In this document: positions 22,149-36,036 of the stretch, one piece after another
Position numbering within the stretch: the stretch's first letter is position 1
Layout: every line of letters starts with the position of its first letter
DNA from: Streptomyces sp. LS1784
Lineage (GTDB): Bacteria > Actinomycetota > Actinomycetes > Streptomycetales > Streptomycetaceae
Reading direction: 5' to 3'
Length of the DNA stretch: 37,274 nucleotides
Assembly: GCF_020103755.1 (NCBI RefSeq)
Contig: NZ_JAHSQD010000023.1
Coordinates: forward strand, 1 to 37,274
Translations under genes and position numbers: made by a program
Notes under the pieces: generated by a model
What the model was told of the DNA's origin: nothing
The model's input: only the letters and a program-made list of their open reading frames with translations
The model's database searches: none

Positions 22149-23601
22149 TCAGACCACCAGGGGGCGGTCCGTGGGCCGGATCGGGGCCGGAAGCGGGGTC
22201 TTGCCGCCCAGGTATCCGTCCACCGCGGCGGCGGCCGAACGGCCCTCCGCGATGGCCCAGACGATCAACGACTGGCCACGGCCGGCGTCTCCGCAGACGT
22301 ACACGCCATCGACATTGGTGGCGAACCGGCCATCGCGGGCAATGTTACCGCGCGCGTCGAGGTCCACTCCCAGCTGCTCGACCAGCCCGTTCCTCACGTC
22401 CGTCCCGGTGAAGCCCATGGCCAGGGTGACCAGCTGCGCCGGGACGGCCCGCTCGGTGCCCGGCACCGGCTCGAACCGGCCGTCCTTGAACTCCACCTCG
22501 ACCAGGTGCAGTTCCCGGACGTTGCCGTCCTCGTCGCCGCTGAAGTGGGTGGTGCTGACGGAGTAGATCCGCTCGCCGCCCTCCTCGTGCGCGGAGGTGA
22601 CCTTGTACGTCATCGGCATGGTCGGCCACGGCTGGTGGCCGGGCCGCTCCTCGCCGGGCCGCGGCATGATCTCCAGCTGGGTGACGGAGGCCGCCCCCTG
22701 CCGGTGCGCGGTGCCGACGCAGTCCGCGCCGGTGTCGCCGCCGCCGATCACCACCACGTGCTTGCCCTTGGCGCTGATCGGCGACTCGACGAAGTCGCCC
22801 TCCTGCACCTTGTTGGCCAGCGGCAGGTACTCCATGGCCTGGTACACGCCCTTGAGCTCGCGCCCGGGCACCGGCAGGTCGCGGGCGGTCGTGGCGCCGG
22901 CCGCGACCACCACGGCGTCGAAGCGCTCGCGCAGCTGCTGCCCGGTGATGTCCTCGCCGACGTGCACGCCGGTGCGGAACCGGGTGCCCTCCGCCCGCAT
23001 CTGCTCGATGCGGCGGTTGATGTGGCGCTTCTCCATCTTGAACTCGGGGATGCCGTAGCGCAGCAGTCCGCCGATCCGGTCGGCCCGCTCGTACACCACC
23101 ACGGTGTGCCCGGCCCGGGTGAGCTGCTGGGCGGCGGCGAGGCCGGCCGGGCCGGAGCCCACCACGGCGACGGTCTTGCCGGACAGCCGCTCGGGCACCT
23201 GCGGGGTGACCCCACCCCGGTCCCAGGCCTTGTCGATGATGGTGACCTCGACGTTCTTGATGGTCACCGCGTCCTGGTTGATGCCGAGGACGCACGCGGA
23301 CTCGCACGGGGCCGGGCACAGGCGGCCCGTGAACTCCGGGAAGTTGTTGGTGGCGTGCAGCCGTTCGATCGCCCCGGCGAAGTCGTCCCGGTAGGCCAGG
23401 TCGTTCCACTCGGGGATGAGGTTTCCGAGCGGGCAGCCGTTGTGGCAGAACGGGATGCCGCAGTCCATGCAGCGGCCGGCCTGCTTGGTGATGATCGGCA
23501 GGAGGCTGCGCTCGACGTAGACCTCGTTCCAGTCCTTGATCCGGACGTCGACCGGGCGGCGCTCCGCCGGCTGCTTGGGCGTGGTCAGGAAGCCCTTGGG
23601 G

Positions 23602-23609
<8 letters not shown>
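22149..23609 (-). CDS. gltD: Glutamate synthase small (beta) subunit
   Basis: 486 residues; supplies electrons from NAD(P)H through FAD and iron-sulfur clusters to the large subunit for the reductive transfer of glutamine amide nitrogen to 2-oxoglutarate. N-terminal cysteine motifs [18 protein letters not shown] and CPAPCESAC are the 4Fe-4S ligands. FAD-binding [17 protein letters not shown] lies near 150, and NADPH-binding [15 protein letters not shown] near 290. The C-terminal part ends in [22 protein letters not shown]. The ATG overlaps the gltB stop by 8 nt and uses GGAGG located inside gltB, so translation is coupled. Confidence 0.96.
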
Positions 23610-28257
<4,648 letters not shown>

Positions 28258-28328
28258 CGGCTCTCCCGTCGTCGTCTTTCGGCAAGTGGTGCAAGGAGGG
28301 ACGACGTTGGCCCTGATGCGATGGTGCG

Positions 28329-28344
28329 GTGTCGTGCAAGTTAC
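28329..28344 (-). promoter_or_regulatory. GlnR-like box upstream of gltB
   Basis: On the minus strand the sequence reads GTAAC-TTGCAC-GACAC, one mismatch from the actinobacterial GlnR pattern GTnAC-N6-GnAAC, and lies 72 nt before the gltB start. GlnR is the global nitrogen regulator, so a site here is biologically sensible. No binding evidence is available. Confidence 0.45.
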
Positions 28345-28473
28345 ATGATGCCCGTGATCCCGAGAAGCGGAATACCCCGTCCACATGGCGGGATGATGCG
28401 CTGGTCAGGGGCTGTGTGAGGAGGACGTGCCACAGTGCACGTCCCGACGATTGTGCCCAACCGTCCACGGCCT

Positions 28474-28489
28474 GAAACAGGGGCGAAAC
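28474..28489 (+). promoter_or_regulatory. Second GlnR-like half-site pair
   Basis: GAAAC-AGGGGC-GAAAC has the correct 6-nt spacing of a GlnR site, but its first half deviates from GTnAC at the T. It lies about 217 nt before gltB. The stretch 28258-28660 contains no other gene that I can support. Confidence 0.25.
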
Positions 28490-28660
28490 CGGATCGCCAC
28501 CGGAGCCGATCATGGGCGCCTGCGAATCCATCTCGGGAGCCCGTCCGCGGTTGCGAATCCGCGGCACGGGGGCCCGAATGATGAGACTAGGCCAGGCGTT
28601 GCCCGATGCCCATGTGTGAAACGTCACTCACTGTCCAGCATAACCATGCACGGTTGCCGG

Positions 28661-29398
28661 TCACCCCACGTGGCCGCCGATCAGCCACCCGAGCAGGTAG
28701 GTCACCCCGGCCGCCGCACTGCCCAGCACCAGCTGCCGCAGCCCGCTGAACCACCAGCTGCGCGCCGTCACCCGGGCCACCACCGCGCCGCACAGGAACA
28801 GCCCGGCCCCCGCCAGAAGCAGTGCGGGCAGCAGCGAGGTCGCCCCCAGCAGGTACGGCAGCAGCGGCAGCAGCGCACCGAGCGCGAAGAACAGGAACGA
28901 CGAGCCGGCCGCCACCAGCGGCGAGGGCAGCTCGGTCGGGTCGATGCCCAGCTCCTCGCGGGCGTGCACCTCCAGGGCCAGCTCCGGGTCCGCGGACAGC
29001 TGCCGGGCCACCTCGTGGGCCAGCTCCGGGTCCACCCCGCGCGAGACGTACAGCTGGGCCAGCTCGGCCAGCTCCCCGTGCGGGTTGCGGCTCAGCTCCA
29101 GCCGCTCGGCCTCGATCTCGGCCTGCACCAGCTCCCGCTGCGAGGCCACCGAGGTGTACTCCCCCGCCGCCATCGAGCAGGCGCCGGCCGCCAGGCCCGC
29201 CAGCCCGGTCAGGATCACCGTCCCGTTGGACGCCGCACCGCCGACCACCCCGGTCATCAGCGCGAAGTTGGACACCAGCCCGTCCACCGCACCGAACACG
29301 GCCGGCCGCAGCCAACCGCCGTTGACATCCCGGTGGTGGTCGGCCGCGGGTATCCGGGGCTGGTGTCCGGCATCGGCTTCCACAGCGATCGCACTCAT
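28661..29398 (-). CDS. VIT1/CCC1-family iron/manganese transporter
   Basis: 245 residues; a membrane transporter of the vacuolar-iron-transporter family that in bacteria moves Fe(II) or Mn(II). The first transmembrane segment carries the family motif GAVDGLVSNFALMTGVVGG. The second follows (AGLAAGACSMAAGEYTSVASQREL), then a cytoplasmic metal-binding helical region rich in Glu (QAEIEAERLEL, HAREELGIDP). Three more membrane segments run through 165-240. The ATG at 29398 has GGAGGGGAACGACG upstream. An iron-box-like sequence lies 66 nt upstream, in agreement with a metal role. Direction of transport and metal preference cannot be decided here. Confidence 0.93.
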   Translation of the reverse strand: MSAIAVEADAGHQPRIPAADHHRDVNGGWLRPAVFGAVDGLVSNFALMTGVVGGAASNGTVILTGLAGLAAGACSMAAGEYTSVASQRELVQAEIEAERLELSRNPHGELAELAQLYVSRGVDPELAHEVARQLSADPELALEVHAREELGIDPTELPSPLVAAGSSFLFFALGALLPLLPYLLGATSLLPALLLAGAGLFLCGAVVARVTARSWWFSGLRQLVLGSAAAGVTYLLGWLIGGHVG

Positions 29399-29463
29399 CG
29401 TCGTTCCCCTCCGTCGTCGTTCGTCAGCCCCGAACGTAGCCCGTCTGACCTGGGCATTTCCAG

Positions 29464-29482
29464 CAAAGTAAGGCTGTCCGAA
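29464..29482 (-). promoter_or_regulatory. Iron-box-like site (DmdR1/IdeR type) overlapping a -10
   Basis: The minus strand reads TTCGGACAGCCTTACTTTG. It agrees with the DtxR/IdeR/DmdR pattern TWAGGTWAGSCTWACCTWA at 14 of 19 positions, mainly the right half. TACTTT inside it could be the -10 of the transporter gene, so a bound repressor would block transcription. Confidence 0.4.
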
Positions 29483-29487
29483 CACCA

Positions 29488-29528
29488 CTGAGGCCACCCT
29501 TCGCAAACCTCGCGAAGGGTGGCCTCAG
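29488..29528 (-). terminator. Terminator of lgt
   Basis: CTGAGGCCACCCTTCGC (29488-29504) and GCGAAGGGTGGCCTCAG (29512-29528) form a perfect 17-bp stem with a 7-nt loop, 17 nt beyond the lgt stop and just before the transporter promoter. Confidence 0.88.
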
Positions 29529-29545
29529 CCGGGGGAAGTCCCAGG

Positions 29546-30517
29546 TCAGATCGGGTTCCTGGCGTCCTCGCCGACCGCTTCGGCGGCCACCTTCTCGTCC
29601 TCGGGCTCCGCGGGCTTGCGCGGTACCGGCTTCCCCCTGCCCTTCTCGTCGCTCTTCCCCTCGGCCTGGGCGTCCTCCGCCACGTGCGCGGCCGGATCGA
29701 TGCTCGCCGGATCCTCCCGCCCGGGCCGCTTCTTCCCCACGATCACGAAGTACGCCACGGCGCCGATGAACACCGCGATGGACACCCAGTCGTTCAGCCG
29801 GAGGCCGAGGTAGACGTGCGCCTCGTCGATCCGCAGCCACTCGGTCCAGAACCGGCCCACCGTGTACGCGGCCACGTACAGCGCGAACACCCGGCCGTGG
29901 CCCAGCTTGAACCGGCGGTCCGCCCAGATCACCAGCAGCGCGACACCGACGCACCACAGCGACTCGTACAGGAAGGTCGGGTGGTAGACGCCCTTCACGA
30001 CTTCGCCGTCGGGCAGCGTCCTGTTGATCTCCAGGCCCCACGGCAGGGTGGTCGACCGGCCGTACAGCTCCTGGTTGAAGTAGTTGCCCCAGCGGCCCAG
30101 CGCCTGCGCGAGCGCGATGCCCGGCGCGATGGCGTCGGCGTACGCGGGCAGCGGCACGCCCCGGCGTCGGGCGCCGATCCAGGCGCCGACCGCGCCCAGT
30201 GCGACCGCGCCCCAGATGCCGAGGCCGCCCTCCCAGATCTTGAGGGCGTCCCAGGGGTTCTTCCCCTCGGCGAAGTACAGTCGGCCGCCGTCGGTGATCA
30301 CGTGATACAGGCGGCCGCCGACCAGGCCGAAGGGCACGGCCCACACGGCGATGTCGCCGACGGTGTGCTTGGCGCCGCCCCTGGCGACCCAGCGCTTGCT
30401 GCCGAGCCAGACGGCGACGACGACACCGAGGATGATGCAGAAGGCGTAGGCGCGCAGCGGGATCGGTCCGAGGTACAGGACGCCCCGCGACGGGCTGGGA
30501 ATGTAGGCGATATCCAT
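29546..30517 (-). CDS. lgt: Prolipoprotein diacylglyceryl transferase
   Basis: 323 residues; transfers diacylglycerol from phosphatidylglycerol to the lipobox cysteine of prelipoproteins, the first step of lipoprotein maturation (needed for LivJ and the VWA lipoprotein encoded here). Multi-pass membrane protein with GPIPLRAYAFCIILGVV, VGGRLYHVITD, and the Lgt signature GRWGNYFNQELYGRST (near 143-158), then HPTFLYESLW. The C-terminal 60 residues are a charged Lys/Glu/Pro tail, longer than in E. coli and common in actinobacteria. The start is the ATG at 30515-30517 (MDIAYIPSPS). Confidence 0.96.
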   Translation of the reverse strand: MDIAYIPSPSRGVLYLGPIPLRAYAFCIILGVVVAVWLGSKRWVARGGAKHTVGDIAVWAVPFGLVGGRLYHVITDGGRLYFAEGKNPWDALKIWEGGLGIWGAVALGAVGAWIGARRRGVPLPAYADAIAPGIALAQALGRWGNYFNQELYGRSTTLPWGLEINRTLPDGEVVKGVYHPTFLYESLWCVGVALLVIWADRRFKLGHGRVFALYVAAYTVGRFWTEWLRIDEAHVYLGLRLNDWVSIAVFIGAVAYFVIVGKKRPGREDPASIDPAAHVAEDAQAEGKSDEKGRGKPVPRKPAEPEDEKVAAEAVGEDARNPI

Positions 30518-30590
30518 GGCAGTTCCGACGCTACAGGGTCCGAAGGCCCGCTCGGACACCCTTGGGGTCACAGAAATCGAACAACGGGCG

Positions 30591-30624
30591 GCGCCGCCCC
30601 CTCCGGACGGGGAGGGGGCGGCGC
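30591..30624 (-). terminator. Terminator of the DsbA-like gene
   Basis: GCGCCGCCCCCTCC (30591-30604) and GGAGGGGGCGGCGC (30611-30624) form a perfect 14-bp GC stem with a 6-nt loop, 12 nt after the stop. Confidence 0.85.
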
Positions 30625-30636
30625 GGCGGAACGGGC

Positions 30637-31500
30637 TCAGCCGGCCGTCGGCGACGGGTTGTTCGCCTCCGACGCGGTGCTGGTCGGCGCCGGCGTCTGC
30701 CCGTGCGAGCCCGCCGTGCCCAGCTGTTTGCCCTGGTTCGCGGCGTCCACCCATTTCACCAGGTTCGCCGGGGTGATCTCCTCGCTGCCGTTCTTCGGGT
30801 AGATCGGCTGGCCGTTGAGCAGCACCGTGGGAGTGGACTTGAAGCTGGACTTGTCGAAGTCCTGCTGCACCGCGGACACCCACCCACCGAACTTGTTCTC
30901 CTTGACGCAGGACTGGAACTCGGGCGTGTCCAGGCCGTTGACCTGCTTGGCCAGGCCGATCAGGACGGCCTTGTCGGCGAAGGCGTCGTTGGTCTCGTCC
31001 GGCTGGTTGCGGTACAGCACGTCGTGGTAGTCGCGGAAGTGCCCGGCGTTCTGGGCGCAGCCCAGCGCGTTGGCGGCCGTCCTGGAGCCCTTGCCCCCCG
31101 CGGCCCGGTCGATGAACGACACGATGTGGTAGTTCGTGTAGATCTTCCCGCCGTCCTCCAGCTGGTCGATGGTCGACGAGAACTCGCGCTCGAAGGCGCC
31201 GCAGGCGGGGCAGCGCGGGTCCTCGTAGACCGTCAGGACGGCGGGCGCGTTGCCCGCGCCGACCGGGATGACCAGGTTCTTGTCGCCGATCGTCCCGGCC
31301 GGGGCGGCGGTCGGCGTCTCCGGCTTGGAGCGCTGGTTCTGCACCACGACGCCGACGATCACCGCGGCGGCGATCACCGTGAGCACGGAACCGCCCACGA
31401 TCAGCTTCTTCCTGCGCCGGGAGGAGACCTCCTCGGCCGCCCGGTGCTCCTGCATCCGCTCGCGGGCGGTGCGCTTGCCTTCTCGGTTCTTCTCGCTCAT
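30637..31500 (-). CDS. Membrane-anchored DsbA-like thiol-disulfide oxidoreductase
   Basis: 287 residues; expected to form or shuffle disulfides in exported proteins. A basic cytoplasmic N-terminus (residues 1-32) is followed by one membrane anchor (about 33-53), a short linker, and a DsbA/thioredoxin_4 domain with active site C97-P-A-C100 (YEDPRCPACGAF). The cis-proline loop STPTVLLNG comes later. Two more cysteines (LGCAQN, QSCVKEN) could form a structural disulfide. The C-terminus is a Ser/Thr/Pro tail. It follows the MauE-like gene by about 50 nt on the same strand; MauE-type proteins recycle such oxidoreductases. Confidence 0.92.
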   Translation of the reverse strand: MSEKNREGKRTARERMQEHRAAEEVSSRRRKKLIVGGSVLTVIAAAVIVGVVVQNQRSKPETPTAAPAGTIGDKNLVIPVGAGNAPAVLTVYEDPRCPACGAFEREFSSTIDQLEDGGKIYTNYHIVSFIDRAAGGKGSRTAANALGCAQNAGHFRDYHDVLYRNQPDETNDAFADKAVLIGLAKQVNGLDTPEFQSCVKENKFGGWVSAVQQDFDKSSFKSTPTVLLNGQPIYPKNGSEEITPANLVKWVDAANQGKQLGTAGSHGQTPAPTSTASEANNPSPTAG

Positions 31501-31550
31501 TGCCTTGACATCCACGGTCGGGGCCTTCGTCGGGTGCAGGGATGTGGGGG

Positions 31551-32060
31551 TCAGCTCGCCAGCCAGCGGTCCACCGACAGCCGGGTACGGGGCCGCCACA
31601 GCAGCCGGCCGGCCAGCAACAGGAACCCGGTGTCGCGCAGGATCTCCTGGAGGTACTTCGTCTGGGACTCGTCGACGTGCCCGCCGCCGCCGAAGCAGCC
31701 GCAGTCGATCGAGATGCCGCGCGACCAGGCGGAGGCGATCCCGGCGATGAAGGCCAGCAGCAGCAGCGCGGAGACTCCGGCCACCAGCCGGACACCGAGG
31801 CCCACCAGCAGCAGCAGCGCCAGCGCCAGTTCCAGGAACGGCAGGCCGTAACCGACCGGCTTGACCAGGCCCTCGGGCAGGATCTCGTAGGCCCGGACGG
31901 CCTGCGCGGCCTCCGCCGGGTCGGAGATCTTCGCCAACCCGGCCCACCCCCAGACCACCGCGAGGCCGAGCCGGACGACCGTGCCGAGCCACTCACTCCA
32001 GACCGGCACCGGCCGGCCCGCCGTCGACGTGGGCGCGGAGCCGTCGGGCTGCGCGACCAT
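31551..32060 (-). CDS. MauE/DoxX-family membrane protein, probable redox partner of the DsbA-like protein
   Basis: 169 residues from the ATG at 32058-32060, preceded by GAGGGGGGTTCCCTG. About four membrane segments: 26-42, 70-90, 92-112 and near 145-155. The cysteine pair C120-G-C122 in DCGCFGGGG is the hallmark of MauE-like (methylamine utilisation) proteins, which pass electrons or disulfide equivalents across the membrane. The Lys-Asp-rich loop AKISDPAEAAQAV is typical of the DoxX superfamily. Methylamine genes are absent, so a general disulfide-exchange role with the neighbouring DsbA-like protein is likely. Confidence 0.88.
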   Translation of the reverse strand: MVAQPDGSAPTSTAGRPVPVWSEWLGTVVRLGLAVVWGWAGLAKISDPAEAAQAVRAYEILPEGLVKPVGYGLPFLELALALLLLVGLGVRLVAGVSALLLLAFIAGIASAWSRGISIDCGCFGGGGHVDESQTKYLQEILRDTGFLLLAGRLLWRPRTRLSVDRWLAS

Positions 32061-32188
32061 CAGGGAACCCCCCTCGGGAAACTCGTTCACTCCCTGATGA
32101 ACCGTCAGAGGCGGAGGGTGGTTCCTCCGTATTCGGGAATTAAGCCTGGTGGGTGACGTTCTGTCCGAACAAACCGAACATCCGCACG

Positions 32189-32413
32189 TCAGCGACACCC
32201 CGCCGGCCACCCCGCCTCGAACAGATCCGGATGTCGAGCCGCCTCCGCACAGGCCACCGCCTCCCGCTCCGCCCGCTCGGCCCCCCGCTTGGCCAGCGCG
32301 TGCCCCACCTGGGCATGCACCCCGACCGCACCACCCAGCACCAACACGGCGGCCGCCGCCCGCAGCAGAACGGCCCGCTGGAGACCCCGCACCGGCTTAC
32401 CCCTTCCACTCAC
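32189..32413 (-). CDS. Small hypothetical membrane-anchored protein
   Basis: 74 residues if translation begins at the GTG at 32411-32413; GTG 32419 or TTG 32449 are alternatives and no start has a strong ribosome-binding site. A basic N-terminus (GRGKPVRGLQR) leads into one hydrophobic segment (VLLRAAAAVLVLGGAVGVHA). A helical Ala/Arg/Glu-rich stretch (HALAKRGAERAEREAVACAE) follows. I do not recognise a family. It fills the gap between trpA and the MauE-like gene on the same strand. The remaining sequence up to trpA (32414-32581) appears empty. Confidence 0.5.
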   Translation of the reverse strand: MSGRGKPVRGLQRAVLLRAAAAVLVLGGAVGVHAQVGHALAKRGAERAEREAVACAEAARHPDLFEAGWPAGCR

Positions 32414-32581
32414 CCCCACAACCGTTCGTGTACTCGTCCCTCCTCTCAACGTCGGTCAACCCCGGCTGATGCGTGTCCCCACTCTTTGTTCACCCGTTCG
32501 GGTCCGCACCCCCACCGCCTCCCCACCCCGCCCGTCCCACCCACCCCCACCCTCCCGAAAGCCCACCCCAGCCCTCAAAGC

Positions 32582-32621
32582 CCGGCGGCCCCCCACTCCC
32601 GAAGGAGTGAGGGGCCGCCGG
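32582..32621 (-). terminator. Terminator of the trp operon
   Basis: CCGGCGGCCCCCCACTCC (32582-32599) and GGAGTGAGGGGCCGCCGG (32604-32621) pair at 17 of 18 positions around a 4-nt loop (CGAA), 20 nt past trpA. Confidence 0.88.
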
Positions 32622-32641
32622 TCCGGCGTTTCCACCGCGCG

Positions 32642-33468
32642 TCAGCGCCTCCGCACGCCCGAAGCCAGCTCCCCCGCCAGCCCCCGCACGGCATCCAGCG
32701 CCGCCGCCTCGTCCTGGCCCGCGGCCAGGATCCGCTTCACGAACGCCGACCCCACGATCACCCCGTCCGCGAACCGGGCGACCTCCGCCGCCTGCACCGC
32801 GTCCGAGACCCCGAGCCCGACACAGACCGGCAGGTCCGTCGTCGCCCGGGTCCGAGCGACCAGGTCCTCGGCCATCGAGCCGACCGCGGTCCGGGTCCCG
32901 GTCACGCCCATCACCGCGGCCGCGTACACGAACCCGCTCCCCGCCGCCGTGACCTCCGCCAGCCGCGCGTCCTTGCTGCTGGGAGCGACCACGAACACGG
33001 TGTCCAGTCCGTGCTCGTCCGCCGCCTTGCGCCACTCCTCGGACTCCTCGACCGGCAGGTCCGGCAGGATGCATCCGGCCCCACCCGCGGCCGCCAGGTC
33101 TGCCGCGAACCGCGCCACGCCGTAGCGGTCGACGGGGTTCCAGTACGTCATCACGAGCACCGCCGCCTCGGGGTGCGCAGCGGCGACCTCCTGGACGGTC
33201 CGCAGCACGTCCTTGATCCGCACACCGCCCCGCAGCGCGATGTCGTCGGCGGTCTGGATGACCGAACCGTCGAGCACCGGGTCGGAGTGCGGCAGCCCGA
33301 CCTCGACCACGTCGCAGCCGCCCTCGATCAGCGCCTTGATCGCCCGGATGCCGCCGTCCACGGTCGGGAACCCGGCCGGCAGGTATCCGATCAGCGCGGC
33401 CCGGTCCTCCGCCTTGGCGGCCGCCAGCCTGCCACTGAGCTTGCCGGCACTCGGCTTGGAAGTCATGA

Positions 33469-33472
<4 letters not shown>
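32642..33472 (-). CDS. trpA: Tryptophan synthase alpha subunit
   Basis: 276 residues; cleaves indole-3-glycerol phosphate to indole and glyceraldehyde 3-phosphate, passing indole to TrpB. The TIM-barrel signature [19 protein letters not shown] contains the catalytic Glu and Asp. [23 protein letters not shown] and the phosphate-binding GSAF ([13 protein letters not shown]) follow. The GTG start at 33472 overlaps the trpB stop (GTGA), with AGGGGGG upstream; an ATG two codons later is possible. It is the last gene of trpC-M-B-A. Confidence 0.96.
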
Positions 33473-34731
<1,259 letters not shown>

Positions 34732-34810
34732 GGTGTTTTCCCTTGACGAAGACGGAGATGAACGACGATGACGTCTGACCGGCCGAGGATCCGGCCGATC
34801 GGCTGGTTCC

Positions 34811-34960
34811 TCAGCCGGACGTCACGCGCCATCGCCGCCCCGGCACCTGCCCGGGCTCGCACCCGATGACGTACCGCACCCGACGCCCCAGCACCCGGCG
34901 TGCGGGTGCACGGCAGCCGCGCGGGCGGCAGCCGGGGGCGAGTCGGGTGGCGATCTTCAT
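34811..34960 (-). CDS. trpM: TrpM-like tryptophan biosynthesis modulator peptide
   Basis: A 49-residue ORF (ATG 34958-34960, stop at 34811-34813) in the trpC-trpB gap. It is strongly basic, reading [20 protein letters not shown] with cysteines 11, 16 and 34, then [15 protein letters not shown]. In Streptomyces coelicolor a small trpM gene at the same place in trpC-M-B-A modulates tryptophan production and interacts with other proteins; the position and the CRPRGCRAP-type pattern suggest the same gene. No nucleotide- or metal-binding motif is provable. It begins 10 nt after the trpC stop, so it is translated from the operon mRNA. Confidence 0.75.
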   Translation of the reverse strand: MKIATRLAPGCRPRGCRAPARRVLGRRVRYVIGCEPGQVPGRRWRVTSG

Positions 34961-34969
34961 CGGGTGGCG

Positions 34970-35776
34970 TCAGTCCTTGTGCCGGACGGCGGGGTGGGCC
35001 CCGGCGGCGACCAGGTCGGCGACCGCCGCCCGCGGGTCCTTGCCGGTCACCAGGGATTCGCCGACCAGCACCGCGTCGGCGCCGAGGTTGGCGTAGTTGA
35101 TCACGTCCAGCGGGCCGCGCACGCCGGACTCGGCGATCTTGACGATGCCCTCCGGGATGGCGTGGGCGACGTTCTCGAAGGTGTTGCGGTCCACTTCGAG
35201 CGTCTTCAGGTTGCGCGCGTTGACACCGATGATCCGGGCGCCGGCGTCCACCGCGCGCTTGATCTCCTCCTCGTCGTGCACCTCGACCAGCGGGGTGAGG
35301 CCGATCGACTCGGCACGCTCGATCAGCGACACCAGGGCCGGCTGGTCGAGGGCCGCGACGATCAGCAGCGCGAGGTCGGCGCCGTGCGCGCGGGCCTCCC
35401 ACAGCTGGTAGGCGGTGACGATGAAGTCCTTGCGCAGCAGCGGGGTGTCCACCGCGGCGCGGACGGCGTCCAGGTCGGCCAGCGAACCGCCGAAGCGGCG
35501 CTGTTCGGTCAGCACGCTGATCGCGGCGGCACCGCCGGCCGCGTAGTCGACCGCCAGGGCGGCCGGATCCGCGATCGAGGCCAGGGCGCCCTTGGACGGG
35601 CTGGAGCGCTTCACCTCGCAGATCACCCGGACCCCGTCGCCCCTGAGGGCGGCGACGCCGTCCTTGGCCTCCGGTGCCTTGGCGGCGAGTTCCTTGAGCT
35701 CGTCCAGGGAGACCCGGGCCTGCCGCTCGGCGAGGTCCTCGCGGACCCCTTCGATGATCGAGTCGAGCACACTCAC
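34970..35776 (-). CDS. trpC: Indole-3-glycerol phosphate synthase
   Basis: 268 residues; closes the ring of CdRP to form indole-3-glycerol phosphate. The TIM barrel has [13 protein letters not shown] (catalytic Glu and Lys, near 53-63), [50 protein letters not shown], and [11 protein letters not shown] with VLVGESLV binding phosphate. The GTG start has GGGGG seven bases upstream. It heads trpC-M-B-A as far as the window shows, with no attenuator leader upstream; 35777-36036 contains only short tandem repeats. Confidence 0.96.
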   Translation of the reverse strand: MSVLDSIIEGVREDLAERQARVSLDELKELAAKAPEAKDGVAALRGDGVRVICEVKRSSPSKGALASIADPAALAVDYAAGGAAAISVLTEQRRFGGSLADLDAVRAAVDTPLLRKDFIVTAYQLWEARAHGADLALLIVAALDQPALVSLIERAESIGLTPLVEVHDEEEIKRAVDAGARIIGVNARNLKTLEVDRNTFENVAHAIPEGIVKIAESGVRGPLDVINYANLGADAVLVGESLVTGKDPRAAVADLVAAGAHPAVRHKD

Positions 35777-35984
35777 TCAGGAGCCCCCATCTTTTCTGCC
35801 AGTTGGCCAGCACGAGCCGGCGGGCGACAGCCCACCAGCTCTTCGATGGTATCGGCACCCGGGGGCGGGGGGCGCATCGGTTCGAACCGCGTCTCGCGGA
35901 CCGGACGCCCGTTCCAGCGGTCCTCAGCTGCGCTTTCACCGGCCCCGCACCGGTTTTCGGACGGACTTGGGGCCGATTGCGGCC

Positions 35985-36035
35985 GGTGGCCGGGAAGCGC
36001 GGTTCGGTGGCCGGGAAACACGCTTCGGCGGCCGG
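35985..36035. repeat. 2.4 tandem copies of a 21-bp repeat
   Basis: GGTGGCCGGGAAGCGCGGTTC (first copy 35985-36005) is followed by a copy differing at three positions (36006-36026), then a partial GGCGGCCGG (36027-36035). It abuts the stop codon of the DUF2752 gene. Confidence 0.7.
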
Positions 36036-36036
36036 C

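Noticed and set aside
34732-34810. A tryptophan attenuator between trpM and trpB
   Set aside because: There is a GGCCG/CGGCC hairpin but no leader peptide with tandem Trp codons; it is more likely a processing or stability element.
35777-36036. A Trp-codon leader peptide before trpC
   Set aside because: No short frame with consecutive TGG codons and a ribosome-binding site was found; the region is dominated by 21-bp repeats.
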